NCBI GenBank assembly: GCA_023441805.1
Contig: JAEZNO010000021.1
Location: 124,001 to 188,000 of the forward strand
Direction of reading: 5' to 3'
Length of the DNA stretch: 64,000 nucleotides
From: Bacteroidota bacterium
GTDB taxonomy: Bacteria; Bacteroidota; Bacteroidia; Bacteroidales; Lentimicrobiaceae
Of this stretch, positions 52,116 through 62,178 are shown in pieces. The notes beneath the pieces were generated by a model. That model saw nothing but the letters and a program-made list of their open reading frames with translations, was not told the origin of the DNA and ran no database searches. Made by a program: the position numbers and the translations under genes. Position 1 is the stretch's first letter; the number at the start of each line of letters is the position of its first letter.

Positions 52116-54296
52116 ATGAAGCATTATTTTACTTTGATGCTCCTTGCTTTGTCTTTAATTGCAGGGGCGCAATACACTACTCCGGGAACAGGAGTACGGT
52201 GGGATCTTGATGAACTGGCTGCTAATTCAGGCGGCGTAGTTTTTACTAACGGAGACCATTATGAAATTAATGGTAGTCTTGTAATCAGTCATAGTGATAC
52301 TATCGAAATTCTTAACGGAACTTCAATTCTTTTTCACGATCTTTCATACATTGAATCATTCGGTAATCTTACAGTTGATGCTGCCACACCGGTAATTTTC
52401 ACTGCATTGGATTCACTCTCAGCAAACAAATGGAGAGGATTAAAATTCCAGGAAGGTCATGAAACCATTATTAAAAATGCAATCATTGAGTATGGTGGAG
52501 GAATACGGGTATTGTCGGGTGGCTCATTCCATATTTCGAATAGTGTATTGCAGCACAACTATTATAAATCCGGGTCAAGTGCAGGATCTTTTTCCTCAGC
52601 TGCAGTACTTGACATAACCGGTTATGCCGAAATTATCAATAATGTTATAAAGAACAACCAGCGTGGAGCTGTAGCATCAGGTTCTAATACTGATTCACCT
52701 GTAGTAATTCGCAATAACTATATTTATGGTAATACAACCGAGAACAGTAACCGTCCTCAAATAAATATGGGTCCGGCAGGTGAAGGTGGTACAACTTATA
52801 TTGTAGGAAACACAGTTATTGGTAACGGATTTACTAACTCTGGTGGTATTGCATACTCATCATTACTTGGCGTTGAAGGTGATGTAGTCATTGATTCAAA
52901 TGTTGTTATTAACAACCGCTATGGTATCACTATTACAGGCAGTGGAATGAATGCGTGGGTAAGATACAATGTCCTTATCGGAAACAACATTCAGAATAAT
53001 CCTGACTTAGGTGGTAGCGGTATTAACTTTACTGCCAGCAGCGCATCTGCTTATCAACATGCAGTTGTTACAGGCAACCATATTCAAGAGAATCTGTGGG
53101 GTATTACAATCATAGGCTATCCTGTGGTTAATATGGGTAACATTGATCCTGCAAACTACAATCCCGGATTAAATACGTTCCTCAATAATGGAAATAATGG
53201 AGTCCTTTACGACCTTTATAACAACGGTCCATTGGAGCAATATGCTCAAGGAAACCATTGGAGTGTAACTTCACAGGATGAAGCATCTATTGAAGAAATG
53301 GTTACTCATCAAAACGATAACAGCTCTCTTGGTCAGGTGCATTTTATGCCTGCAAGACAGTATATTACATTCTCTGTAAGGGATACTGAGCAGAATCCAA
53401 TAGAAGGAGCAACAATAGCACTTCAGGGAACATCAGAGCAATTTACTACTGATGAAACAGGTACAATCTCAACATTGCTTTTAACCGGTTCTTATACTTA
53501 TGAGGCAAGTGCAACAGGATATTCATCTGTGCTTGATAATTTCGCCTTAACCGGTGATTCACTTGTTGTTTCAATAACATTGAACATTGCAGTTTATCCA
53601 TTGACATTTAATGTTACAGCTGACGAAGCTCCGGTGGCAGGTGCCACAATATCAATAGGTGATTATGAATTAATTACCGGTGCCAACGGAACTGCACTGA
53701 TTGGAATATTCTCAGGCACATACGATTTTACTGTTACTAAGGAAGGTTTTGAAGATGCAACTGGTTCAGTAACTATAGCAAATGAACCAACAACAGTTAA
53801 TGTTGAATTAACTGCTATTGTTCCTGATCCTGTTTATCCTGTTAAATTCATTGTAACCCGCGATGAAAATCCAATAGAGGGTGCTACAATAGTTATTGCA
53901 GATTCAACTCTTTTAACAGATTCGCAAGGCATTGCTACCATTGAACTTAAAGATGGTGAATATCCCTACAATGTGACTGCCCCATTCTCAGATACAATTA
54001 CAGGAATAGCAATTGTTAATGGAGAAGCTTTGGAAATCACCTTAGGACTTATTACAGGTGTAATATCGACTCCTGAAAATCAGGTGACTATTTATCCTAC
54101 TCCTGCTACAGATGTTATTTTTATTAACGGAATCGGAATTCAACAACTGCAGATAGTAAACCTTTACGGTAAAATCGTAAAAACAATTAATACACCATCA
54201 AACCGTATTAGTATAAGCGATATCCCGGCAGGTACTTATCTTTTCAAAGTAAATACTCAGCAGGGTATCTACATGCAGAAAGTGATTGTTAAGTAA
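52116..54296 (+). CDS. T9SS-exported right-handed beta-helix protein with three carboxypeptidase-regulatory-like repeats
   Basis: The 726-residue protein has a signal peptide (HYFTLMLLALSLIAGAQ). Residues about 40-400 form a parallel beta-helix, with rungs such as VVIRNNYIYGNTTENSN, YIVGNTVIGNGFT and GNHIQENLWGITI. Three beta-sandwich repeats of about 75 residues follow, each with a GATI motif (IEGATIALQG, VAGATISIGD, IEGATIVIAD). The last 70 residues are a type A T9SS sorting domain (VTIYPTPATDVIFINGI, IPAGTYLFKVNTQQG). It should be released or anchored at the surface. Beta-helix proteins often bind or cut polysaccharide, but no catalytic site is evident. The upstream gap (51902-52115) holds only a weak -7-like TATCTTCG at 52045-52052. 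Confidence 0.9.
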   Translation: MKHYFTLMLLALSLIAGAQYTTPGTGVRWDLDELAANSGGVVFTNGDHYEINGSLVISHSDTIEILNGTSILFHDLSYIESFGNLTVDAATPVIFTALDSLSANKWRGLKFQEGHETIIKNAIIEYGGGIRVLSGGSFHISNSVLQHNYYKSGSSAGSFSSAAVLDITGYAEIINNVIKNNQRGAVASGSNTDSPVVIRNNYIYGNTTENSNRPQINMGPAGEGGTTYIVGNTVIGNGFTNSGGIAYSSLLGVEGDVVIDSNVVINNRYGITITGSGMNAWVRYNVLIGNNIQNNPDLGGSGINFTASSASAYQHAVVTGNHIQENLWGITIIGYPVVNMGNIDPANYNPGLNTFLNNGNNGVLYDLYNNGPLEQYAQGNHWSVTSQDEASIEEMVTHQNDNSSLGQVHFMPARQYITFSVRDTEQNPIEGATIALQGTSEQFTTDETGTISTLLLTGSYTYEASATGYSSVLDNFALTGDSLVVSITLNIAVYPLTFNVTADEAPVAGATISIGDYELITGANGTALIGIFSGTYDFTVTKEGFEDATGSVTIANEPTTVNVELTAIVPDPVYPVKFIVTRDENPIEGATIVIADSTLLTDSQGIATIELKDGEYPYNVTAPFSDTITGIAIVNGEALEITLGLITGVISTPENQVTIYPTPATDVIFINGIGIQQLQIVNLYGKIVKTINTPSNRISISDIPAGTYLFKVNTQQGIYMQKVIVK

Positions 54297-54333
54297 CAGA
54301 CTATCAGTTAATAAACCATACTCAATACAAAAA

Positions 54334-54367
54334 ACAGGCCGACCTTATGGGACGGTCTGTTTTTTTT
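54334..54367 (+). terminator. intrinsic terminator of the T9SS protein gene
   Basis: ACAGGCCGACC pairs with GGACGGTCTGT across a 5-nt loop with one mismatch and one wobble, then seven T. A-rich sequence precedes it, so it may also serve the opposite strand. Confidence 0.85.
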
Positions 54368-54403
54368 GTTCCTTAAATGAAGTCCGGGAATACAAAATAA
54401 GGA

Positions 54404-54682
54404 TTACAGAGCAATGATATCCTCAATAATTGATGCTTGCTTGTATTTCAGTATTATTTCTGCAGGATCCATCATCATCTCTTTTATTGTGACAGATAAG
54501 TATTTCCCTTTGGAAGATTGACGTACACTGAATTTTGATAATTCTCCGAAGATGCTCTGCAATATTGCATAATTTCTGTTATTATCAGGGATAATAAATT
54601 TGAACATATACACCTGTGGCCAGGGACCATGATGTCCTAATTGTTCTTCTAACCGTTTAAGGAAATCTTCATGAATTGCCAT
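54404..54682 (-). CDS. DUF493 (YbeD-like) protein
   Basis: The 92-residue protein belongs by pattern to DUF493, small ferredoxin-like alpha/beta proteins: WPQVYMFKFIIPDNNRN and GKYLSVTIKEMMMDPAEIILKYKQA. In E. coli YbeD is linked to lipoate metabolism only by gene order. It lies 58 bp downstream of the DUF58 gene, with which it may be cotranscribed. Function is not known. Confidence 0.82.
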   Translation of the reverse strand: MAIHEDFLKRLEEQLGHHGPWPQVYMFKFIIPDNNRNYAILQSIFGELSKFSVRQSSKGKYLSVTIKEMMMDPAEIILKYKQASIIEDIIAL

Positions 54683-54740
54683 AGATCATTACATTAGGAA
54701 GGTGTATATTTGTTTTGGTAAGATAAGGAGAATGAAACAG

Positions 54741-55667
54741 TTACATCATCTTCATTCGCTTCAATAAGAAGGGCAGCAAAATCTGTTTGAAGCCCAGATT
54801 AATATCAGCTTCAACAAATTCAATGTGGTATTGTGCACATCTGCGAATTAATTCTGAACGGAAATCAGATACTTTCCTGATATAATCTTGCCTGATTTCC
54901 TGAGGTTTGATCTTTATTTCCTCACCTGATTCAAGATCTATGAACTTATATGGCTTGTTGTCAAATGCAAAATCTACCTCTGCTTTTTTATCATTCACAT
55001 TAAAGAGAATCACTTCATGTTTATTATGCCTTAAATGTTGCAGAGCTGAAAAGAGATCAGCATCAATTTCATTATCAAACATGTCGCTGAAAATAATCAC
55101 AAGTGAACGTTTATGAATATTATCAGCTACCTCATGAAGTGCACCGGCAGCACGAGTAGTCAGACCTTTCTTTTCATTTTCCTTCTTAATCAGATCATTG
55201 AGCTTACTATACAGGAATTTTCGATGTACGAGGTTTGAATGTGCTTCAGTATGCACTTTTATATTCTCATCAAAAATGCTCAACCCGGCAGCATCTCGCT
55301 GACGATGTAGCAATTGAATAATTGCTGCAGCAGCATACACCGAAAAAGTCATTTTGTCCGGTTTTTCAATTGTAGGCTTATCTATTAATGGAAAATACAT
55401 TGACGATGAGCCGTCAATTACTATCTGACACCTCAGATTTGTCTCTTCTTCAAACCTCTTAACATATAACCTGTCAGTGCGCCCATATAGTTTCCAGTCG
55501 ATATGTTTAACTGATTCGCCCTGATTATAGAGTCGGTGTTCAGCAAACTCTACTGAAAAGCCATGAAAAGGACTCTTATGTAAGCCGGTAATAAAGCCTT
55601 CAACGACCTGATGTGCCAGAAGTTCAAGCGGTAATAACTCTTCAAATCTGACTTGTTCTATTGGCAT
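54741..55667 (-). CDS. DUF58 domain-containing protein (vWA-like)
   Basis: The 308-residue protein starts MPIEQVRFEELLPLELLAHQ and has the DUF58 hallmark around VKHIDWKLYGRTDRLYVKRFEEE. A von Willebrand A-like fold follows with the MIDAS motif DGSSSM. In many bacteria DUF58 proteins are encoded next to a MoxR AAA+ ATPase, often with vWA and BatD-type genes. No MoxR is adjacent here, so this copy is separate from that cluster. A terminator splits it from trxA. Confidence 0.9.
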   Translation of the reverse strand: MPIEQVRFEELLPLELLAHQVVEGFITGLHKSPFHGFSVEFAEHRLYNQGESVKHIDWKLYGRTDRLYVKRFEEETNLRCQIVIDGSSSMYFPLIDKPTIEKPDKMTFSVYAAAAIIQLLHRQRDAAGLSIFDENIKVHTEAHSNLVHRKFLYSKLNDLIKKENEKKGLTTRAAGALHEVADNIHKRSLVIIFSDMFDNEIDADLFSALQHLRHNKHEVILFNVNDKKAEVDFAFDNKPYKFIDLESGEEIKIKPQEIRQDYIRKVSDFRSELIRRCAQYHIEFVEADINLGFKQILLPFLLKRMKMM

Positions 55668-55680
55668 AATAAAACATTAA

Positions 55681-55716
55681 ACTGCCGGGATACAAACTTT
55701 GTTGCATCCCGGCAGT
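55681..55716 (-). terminator. intrinsic terminator of trxA
   Basis: ACTGCCGGGAT (55681-55691) and ATCCCGGCAGT (55706-55716) form a perfect 11-bp stem with a 14-nt loop, 15 bp past the trxA stop. On the minus strand a T-rich stretch (TTTAATGTTTTATT) follows. Confidence 0.85.
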
Positions 55717-55730
55717 ATAATTTGATAATG

Positions 55731-56048
55731 CTAAAGTAATTTCTCGAGTTTTCCTGCTAATACTGATTTTGGTGCAACACCTACGTGCTTATCAACTACT
55801 GCACCTCCTTTAAAGAACAGAATTGTTGGAATATTGCGGATACCAAACTGTGCGGTTATTGATGGATTGTTATCAACATCGAGCTTTGCAACAACTGCCT
55901 TTCCATCATATTCATGTCCTAATTCATCAACAATTGGACCAACCATTCTACATGGTCCGCACCATTCTGCCCAAAGATCAACAAGTACTGGTTTATCTGA
56001 TTTTAATACGAGTTCTTCAAAATTCGCATCAGTCAACTCGAGAGCCAT
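55731..56048 (-). CDS. trxA: thioredoxin
   Basis: The 105-residue protein is a classical thioredoxin with the redox motif WCGPC (Cys30, Cys33), the conserved DNNPSITAQFGIRNIPTILFFKGG segment with cis-Pro in two parts, and no signal peptide, so it is cytosolic. It reduces disulfides such as those in ribonucleotide reductase. It lies 58 bp downstream of dnaE but has its own -7 element and terminator. Confidence 0.96.
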   Translation of the reverse strand: MALELTDANFEELVLKSDKPVLVDLWAEWCGPCRMVGPIVDELGHEYDGKAVVAKLDVDNNPSITAQFGIRNIPTILFFKGGAVVDKHVGVAPKSVLAGKLEKLL

Positions 56049-56087
56049 ATCGTCTATTTTTTAATTGTTTATGAAATAAATGAGAGC

Positions 56088-56095
56088 CAAAAGTA
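56088..56095 (-). promoter_or_regulatory. -7 promoter element of trxA
   Basis: The minus strand reads TACTTTTG, an exact TAnnTTTG match, 40 bp before the trxA ATG and beyond the dnaE stop. No TTG is at the usual -33 distance. Confidence 0.42.
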
Positions 56096-56106
56096 CTATT
56101 TTTATT

Positions 56107-59100
56107 TTAATTGATGAAGACTTCTACATCCTTAATGTTTCTTTTCACTTCAACGGCAAACAAAGGAGATACCATCACTTTGGATGATAATTTCACTCTT
56201 ATCTTTTCTGCCTCATCCTCAACTTCCATTGTCATTGGACAAGTTCCTTTGTATTTATCCCTCAGGGCTTTTAATTGCCCAATAAGTTCATCGGTCAGTT
56301 GATAAGCATCAACTTTTACCAGGATTTTCTGCGTTAACTTCTCTAATGCTTCAACTAACAATATCATAGCAGAAATCCTGAATTCATACGCATCCGAATT
56401 GTACCTCTTCTGAAATGTACCTCTTATAAGGACTGCAGTACCATCAACTAACAAATGTTTAAACCGTAAGTAATCTTCCGAAAACAATGTCAGGGTCACA
56501 GTATCATACATATCCTCTAATGAAAAGGATCCCCATGGTTTATTAGTTTTTGATATTGCATGGCGGGGATTTGTAATTATTCCGGCAACTGACATTTGGG
56601 CACCGGCATTTGCCTTACTGTTTTCTTCAAGCAGATCAGTTACCGTGTGTTTACAAAAAGATTCAATCTCTAAAGTATAGTCATTTAATGGATGGCCTGA
56701 AACATAGAAGCCAAGTATTTCCTTTTCTTTTTGTAGTTGAGTGAAATTACTCCAAGGCTCACATTCCGGAAGTTTTATCTCAGGCATATCACTTTCAGAA
56801 GATTCACCAAATAAACTTACCTGCATCACACTCTTATGTGCCTGATATTCCGATGCATTCCTGATTACTTTTTCCAAAAAAGTAGGGCCATCTTCTGATT
56901 CTTTATAGAAATACTGTGCTCTGTGTGAATTAGGAAAATTATCGAATGCTCCTGCCATTGCAAGAACTTCAAGACTCTTCTTGTTTACTGTACGTAAATT
57001 TACTCTCCTTGTTAAGTCGAAAATATTCCTGTAAGGACCATTATTATTTCTTTCTTCAATAAGGGCGGATACTGCATTCTCCCCAATACCTTTGATTCCA
57101 CCAATGCCAAAGCGGATTTCCTGCTTCTTATTAACAGTAAACTGATAACCCGACTCATTAACATCCGGTCCCAGTACAGGAATACCCATACGCTTAGTCT
57201 CATCAATAAAGAAGGTTATCTTCTTCTGATCATTTAATGAGTGCGTCATCACTGCAGCCATATATTCTGCAGGATAATGTGCTTTAAGGTATGCTGTCTG
57301 GAAGGCTACAAAGGCATAACAGGTTGAGTGCGACTTGTTAAATGCATACGATGCAAAAGCTTCCCATCCTGACCATATCTTTTCAGACACCTTTGTATCA
57401 ATACCATTTTTCGAACAACCTTCAACGAACTTTGCCTTATTCTTAGCAAGCGTTTCCTGATTCTTTTTGCTGATGGCTTTTCTTAAAACGTCGGCATCAC
57501 CTTTAGAGAATCCTGCCAGTTTTTGTGAAAGCAACATCAACTGCTCCTGGTAGACTGTAATTCCATAAGTCTCTTTCAGGTGCTCCTCCATTTCCGGAGT
57601 ATCATAAGTAACTTTTTCTCTTCCAAACTTCCTGGCAATGAAATTAGGGATGTTATCCAATGGACCGGGACGATAAAGGGCATTCATTGCTATCAGATCT
57701 TCAAACTTGTCAGGCTTGAGCTCGCGAAGATGTTTCTGCATTCCCGGAGATTCAAACTGGAAAGTACCGTTTGTTTCACCTCGCTGGAATAACTCTAACG
57801 TTGCCTGATCATCAAGCGGTATCTCATCAAGATTGATCTTTGTATGGTGATTCTCCTCAATTAATTTCAACGCATCTCTTAAGATGCTTAATGTCTTGAG
57901 TCCCAGAAAGTCCATCTTGATAACTCCTGCATCTTCAATTTCCTTTCCTTCAAATTGAGTGATCAACAGGTTGGTTTCCTTTGATGTGGCTACAGGAATA
58001 ATATCAGTTAAATCAGAAGGAGCAATAATGATTCCAGCAGCATGCATACCTGTACTTCTGACACTTCCTTCCAGTTTTACCGCTTCCCTTAGCACTTCTG
58101 CCCTCAAATCATCACCCTTGGCTATCTCACGAAGTTTCTTAATTCCATCAAGGTCTTCATTGTTAAGTGCCTCCTTCTCTACCAGGCTGTCTTTACCTGA
58201 AAGCGGAGCAAACATCACTCTTTTCAACTCAATACCGGGCTTTTCAGGAACCAGTTTTGCTAAAGCATTAGAATCATTAAGTGGAAGATCGAGAACTCTG
58301 GCCACATCTTTTATAGAGCTTTTGGCAGCCATAGTACCAAATGTGACAATTTGCGCCACCTGATTTCTTCCGTATTTTTCTACCACATAATCAATTACCT
58401 TTTGCCTGCCCTCATCATCAAAATCAGTGTCGATATCAGGCATACTCTTTCTGTCAGGATTTAGGAATCGCTCAAACAGCAGATTGTATTTCATCGGATC
58501 AATGTTGGTAATCCCGATACAGTATGCAACCACCGATCCTGCAGCTGAACCTCTACCTGGACCTACAAACACACCTAATTCTCTTCCTGCGCTTATAAAA
58601 TCAGCTACAATCAGGAAGTATCCGGTGAAGCCCATCTTTTTAATAGTATCAAGCTCAAAGTTTAGTCGTTCCTCTATTTCAGGAGTCAGCGTACCATATC
58701 TCTTACGTGCTCCCTCATAAGTCTTCTCATACAGATATTGAAACTGATCAGTCATTCCATCAGGCAACTGAAAATGAGGAAGCATAATATCCTTCTTCAA
58801 ATTCAGCAGTTCCACCTTATCGATAATCTCATTTGTATTATCAATTGCCTGAGGTATATCGCTGAAGAGTTCAATCATCTGATCAGTGTTCTTGAAAAAG
58901 AACTGATCATTGTAAAAAGCAAATCTCTTTCCTTTAACGGTAACCTCATCATCATTATAATCCTTGAGTGTCGGTGTACTTTTCAGCTCTCCGGTATTCA
59001 CACACAACAGAATATCATGAGCATTATAGAAATCCTGCTCAACATAGTGCGAATCGTTTGTAGCTATGGTTCTTACATTGTACTTTTTTGCAAACCGAAG

Positions 59101-59694
59101 CAACACCTCGTTTACTGTATTCTGTTCAGGGATACCATGCCTCTGCAATTCAACATAGTAATCTTCACCGAAGAGGTCCAGCCACCACTTGAAAACTTTC
59201 TCAGCTTCTTCTTCGCTTTTATTCATTATTGCACGAGGCACTTCGGCAGCCAGACAACAGGTAGTAGCAATAAGCCCCTCATGGTACTGTAGGATTAACT
59301 CCTTGTCAATTCTTGGATATTTACTGTAAAGTCCGTCAATGTACCCCAGTGAGCATAGCTTTACCAGGTTATTATAGCCTGTGGCATTCTTTGCAAGGAA
59401 AAGCTGGTGGTAACGAACATCCTTCTTGTCGCGGGTGAATTGTTTTTGATGACGGTCTTCAACAACGTAAAATTCACATCCAACCACCGGCTTAATGACA
59501 GGAGGCTGGCCTTTAATATTATACTTTTCTGCTTCGGCAACAAACTTGAATGCTCCAAACATATTACCATGGTCGGTAAGAGCAATTCCCGGCATGCCAT
59601 CATTAACTGCTTTCTTATACATCTGACCAATATCAGATGCTCCATCAAGTATTGAATATTTCGAATGAACGTGTAAATGTGAAAACCTGGTCAT
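56107..59694 (-). CDS. dnaE: DNA polymerase III alpha subunit
   Basis: The 1195-residue replicative polymerase begins with a PHP domain (FSHLHVHSKYSILDGAS, GIALTDHGNMFGAFKF). The catalytic palm has the Asp triad region MPDIDTDFDDEGR. Fingers and thumb follow (FQFESPGMQKHLRELKPDKF, NALYRPGPLDNIPNFI, ASYAFNKSHSTCYAFVAF). An HhH region (RFGIGGIKGIGENAVSALI) and an OB fold near residue 1020 (MSVAGIITNPRHAISKTNKP) complete the DnaE1 type. The PHP metal ligands look intact, so proofreading by PHP is conceivable. Confidence 0.98.
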   Translation of the reverse strand: MTRFSHLHVHSKYSILDGASDIGQMYKKAVNDGMPGIALTDHGNMFGAFKFVAEAEKYNIKGQPPVIKPVVGCEFYVVEDRHQKQFTRDKKDVRYHQLFLAKNATGYNNLVKLCSLGYIDGLYSKYPRIDKELILQYHEGLIATTCCLAAEVPRAIMNKSEEEAEKVFKWWLDLFGEDYYVELQRHGIPEQNTVNEVLLRFAKKYNVRTIATNDSHYVEQDFYNAHDILLCVNTGELKSTPTLKDYNDDEVTVKGKRFAFYNDQFFFKNTDQMIELFSDIPQAIDNTNEIIDKVELLNLKKDIMLPHFQLPDGMTDQFQYLYEKTYEGARKRYGTLTPEIEERLNFELDTIKKMGFTGYFLIVADFISAGRELGVFVGPGRGSAAGSVVAYCIGITNIDPMKYNLLFERFLNPDRKSMPDIDTDFDDEGRQKVIDYVVEKYGRNQVAQIVTFGTMAAKSSIKDVARVLDLPLNDSNALAKLVPEKPGIELKRVMFAPLSGKDSLVEKEALNNEDLDGIKKLREIAKGDDLRAEVLREAVKLEGSVRSTGMHAAGIIIAPSDLTDIIPVATSKETNLLITQFEGKEIEDAGVIKMDFLGLKTLSILRDALKLIEENHHTKINLDEIPLDDQATLELFQRGETNGTFQFESPGMQKHLRELKPDKFEDLIAMNALYRPGPLDNIPNFIARKFGREKVTYDTPEMEEHLKETYGITVYQEQLMLLSQKLAGFSKGDADVLRKAISKKNQETLAKNKAKFVEGCSKNGIDTKVSEKIWSGWEAFASYAFNKSHSTCYAFVAFQTAYLKAHYPAEYMAAVMTHSLNDQKKITFFIDETKRMGIPVLGPDVNESGYQFTVNKKQEIRFGIGGIKGIGENAVSALIEERNNNGPYRNIFDLTRRVNLRTVNKKSLEVLAMAGAFDNFPNSHRAQYFYKESEDGPTFLEKVIRNASEYQAHKSVMQVSLFGESSESDMPEIKLPECEPWSNFTQLQKEKEILGFYVSGHPLNDYTLEIESFCKHTVTDLLEENSKANAGAQMSVAGIITNPRHAISKTNKPWGSFSLEDMYDTVTLTLFSEDYLRFKHLLVDGTAVLIRGTFQKRYNSDAYEFRISAMILLVEALEKLTQKILVKVDAYQLTDELIGQLKALRDKYKGTCPMTMEVEDEAEKIRVKLSSKVMVSPLFAVEVKRNIKDVEVFIN

Positions 59695-59864
59695 TATTAA
59701 TCTCTCTTTCCCCTCTGTATCAGATGTATTAGCTTAGATATTTTATCAAGGTAAAAATAATTATTATCAGTAGCCGAAACCGCCATTGTTGATAAGTTTT
59801 ATAATTTTACTAAGAAAATTCAGAAGGCAATTCACTGTTAACAAATTCTTAAAACCCGTAAGTT

Positions 59865-62141
59865 ATGGCAATCCTGACAAAAGAGGATGCTCTCCGTTAT
59901 CATAACGAAGGGCGTCCGGGAAAATTGGAAGTCATTCCGACAAAACCGCATTCCACCCAACGCGACCTATCGCTTGCTTACTCTCCGGGGGTTGCTCATC
60001 CTTGCCTGGAAATTGAGAAAAATCAAGATGAAATCTACAAATACACTTCAAAGGGAAACCTTGTGGCAGTGATCTCTAATGGAACAGCTGTTCTTGGATT
60101 AGGGGATATCGGCGCAGGCTCAGGCAAGCCTGTTATGGAAGGTAAAGGCCTGTTATTTAAGATATTTGCTGATATTGACGTTTTTGATATCGAGGTTGAT
60201 ACTCAAGATATTGATAAATTCGTTGAGACCGTCAAGAATATCGCCGTTACTTTCGGGGGTATCAATCTTGAAGATATCAAGGCACCTGAATGCTTCGAAA
60301 TTGAGGAACGTCTTAAGAAAGAGGTAGGCATCCCTCTCATGCATGATGACCAGCATGGTACAGCCATTATTTGCTCAGCCGGAGTGCTAAATGCATTAGA
60401 ACTTTCAAATAAAAAACTCCAGGATGCTCGTATCGTCATAAATGGTGCAGGTGCTGCAGCTGTAGCTTGTGCTAACCTTCTTATTTCACTTGGTGCTAAG
60501 GTAGAGAACATGGTAATGCTCGATTCAAAAGGAGTATTGCGAAAAGACAGGAAGGACCTGAACAAGTATAAAATAGCATTTGCCACTGATCGCGACATCT
60601 ATACTCTTGTTGATGCAATGAAGGGTGCCGATATATTTCTTGGCCTCTCTAAAGCAAATATTGTGTCGAAGGAGATGGTATGCTCAATGGCCAAAAATCG
60701 AATTATATTCGCGATGGCCAACCCTGATCCTGAAATCACATACGAGGAAGCTATGTCAGCCTGCGATGATCTTATAATGGCTACAGGCAGGTCTGATTTT
60801 CCTAATCAGGTTAATAACGTGCTCGGGTTTCCATATATCTTCAGAGGGGCTCTTGATGTAAGAGCTATGTGTATAAATGAAGAAATGAAGAAAGCTGCCG
60901 TCTACGCACTGGCTAATCTTGCTAAAGAAATGGTTCCTGAAAGTGTCAGTAAAGCATACAATGTTGATAACCTGTCATTTGGAAAAGATTATATAATTCC
61001 TAAGCCTCTTGACCCGCGTTTAATAACAAGAGTGGCTCCTGCTGTGGCTAAGGCAGCTATGGACAGCGGCGTGGCTCGCAAACCAATAACCGACTGGGAT
61101 GCTTATGAGATGGAGCTTAGTAAACGTCTTGGCCTTGATAATCAACTATTCCACTCCATTGTTATTAAGGCAAAACAAAATCCAAAGCGGGTTGTGTTCC
61201 CCGAAGGAAATAATATCAAAGTACTCCGGGCAGCCAGTGAGGTTTCACGTGAAGGAATTGCAAAACCCATATTATTAGGCAATCCTGATGAGATACATCA
61301 CCTCATTTCCGACAATCACATCGAACTTAATCCCGAAATTATAGATATACAGAGCCATTCCAACCGTGAAGCCAGATTGCGTTTTGCTGATATGATATGG
61401 AAAAAAAGGCAACGTAAAGGCTGTACTATTGAGGAATCGTATGACCTCACCTTCAACCGAAATATTTATGGAGTGATGATGGTTGAAACAGGTGAGGCTG
61501 ATGCTATGATTTCAGGTGTTACAAGCCATTATGGTGATGTCATTAGTCCTGCCCTTAAACTGATTGGCCCAAAACCGGGACTTAACAGGATATCCAGCAT
61601 GTCAATCATTATCACAAAGAAGAGACCATTATTCTTTGCCGATACTACAGTGAATCTAGATCCTGACGTACAGACTTTGGTTGATACCACCCTGCTGACC
61701 GCTGAGGAAGTAAGGAAATTCAATATTGAGCCGGTAATTGCTCTCGTGTCGTACTCTAATTTCGGATCCGTTAAATTGTCTGAAAAGACAAAGATCCTGG
61801 CAAAGACGCGACAAGCCATTGAAATTCTGCATCGTGATTATCCACAATTGATCGTAGATGGTGAAATTCAAATGGATTTTGCCTTAAACAAAGAGTTACG
61901 TAGCAAGAAATTTCCTTTCAGCAGATTGGAGAATAAGGATGTAAACACTTTGATCTTCCCAAATCTGACATCAGGGAATATTGCTCATAAACTTATGGCT
62001 GAAGTTGGTGGAGCCGAAGTACTCGGACCTGTGCTTATGGGTATGAATAAACCGGTTCTGGTTGTGCCTACCGAATGCTCTGCCCGTGACATAGCTAATA
62101 TGGCAACCATTGCCGTTTTAGACGCGCAGTATCAGCAATAG
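59865..62141 (+). CDS. maeB: NADP-dependent malic enzyme fused to phosphotransacetylase-like domain
   Basis: The 758-residue protein has a malic enzyme domain in residues about 1-425 (SLAYSPGVAHPCLEIEKN, HDDQHGTAIICSAGVLNALE, the NAD(P) site INGAGAAAVACANLL) and a phosphotransacetylase-like domain from about 430 (RVVFPEGNNIKVLRAASEV, LTSGNIAHKLMAEVGGAEVLGP). This is the MaeB type, which makes pyruvate and NADPH from malate; the PTA half is usually a regulatory acetyl-CoA sensor rather than an active transferase. It diverges from dnaE. Confidence 0.97.
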   Translation: MAILTKEDALRYHNEGRPGKLEVIPTKPHSTQRDLSLAYSPGVAHPCLEIEKNQDEIYKYTSKGNLVAVISNGTAVLGLGDIGAGSGKPVMEGKGLLFKIFADIDVFDIEVDTQDIDKFVETVKNIAVTFGGINLEDIKAPECFEIEERLKKEVGIPLMHDDQHGTAIICSAGVLNALELSNKKLQDARIVINGAGAAAVACANLLISLGAKVENMVMLDSKGVLRKDRKDLNKYKIAFATDRDIYTLVDAMKGADIFLGLSKANIVSKEMVCSMAKNRIIFAMANPDPEITYEEAMSACDDLIMATGRSDFPNQVNNVLGFPYIFRGALDVRAMCINEEMKKAAVYALANLAKEMVPESVSKAYNVDNLSFGKDYIIPKPLDPRLITRVAPAVAKAAMDSGVARKPITDWDAYEMELSKRLGLDNQLFHSIVIKAKQNPKRVVFPEGNNIKVLRAASEVSREGIAKPILLGNPDEIHHLISDNHIELNPEIIDIQSHSNREARLRFADMIWKKRQRKGCTIEESYDLTFNRNIYGVMMVETGEADAMISGVTSHYGDVISPALKLIGPKPGLNRISSMSIIITKKRPLFFADTTVNLDPDVQTLVDTTLLTAEEVRKFNIEPVIALVSYSNFGSVKLSEKTKILAKTRQAIEILHRDYPQLIVDGEIQMDFALNKELRSKKFPFSRLENKDVNTLIFPNLTSGNIAHKLMAEVGGAEVLGPVLMGMNKPVLVVPTECSARDIANMATIAVLDAQYQQ

Positions 62142-62151
62142 AAAGGTTTCC

Positions 62152-62159
62152 TACCTTTG
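62152..62159 (+). promoter_or_regulatory. -7 promoter element of the GT51 fusion gene
   Basis: TACCTTTG is an exact TAnnTTTG match 11 bp after the maeB stop. Transcription would start about 62165, just before the proposed TTG start at 62179. No clear -33 TTG is seen. Confidence 0.42.
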
Positions 62160-62178
62160 TGAAATAAAAACTACACGT

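Noticed and set aside
57959..58363. 134-codon plus-strand open frame inside dnaE
   Set aside because: Shadow of dnaE; low-complexity Ser/Leu composition.
58738..59292. 184-codon plus-strand open frame inside dnaE
   Set aside because: It lies antisense to the well-conserved PHP and palm regions of dnaE and reads as unstructured hydrophobic sequence.
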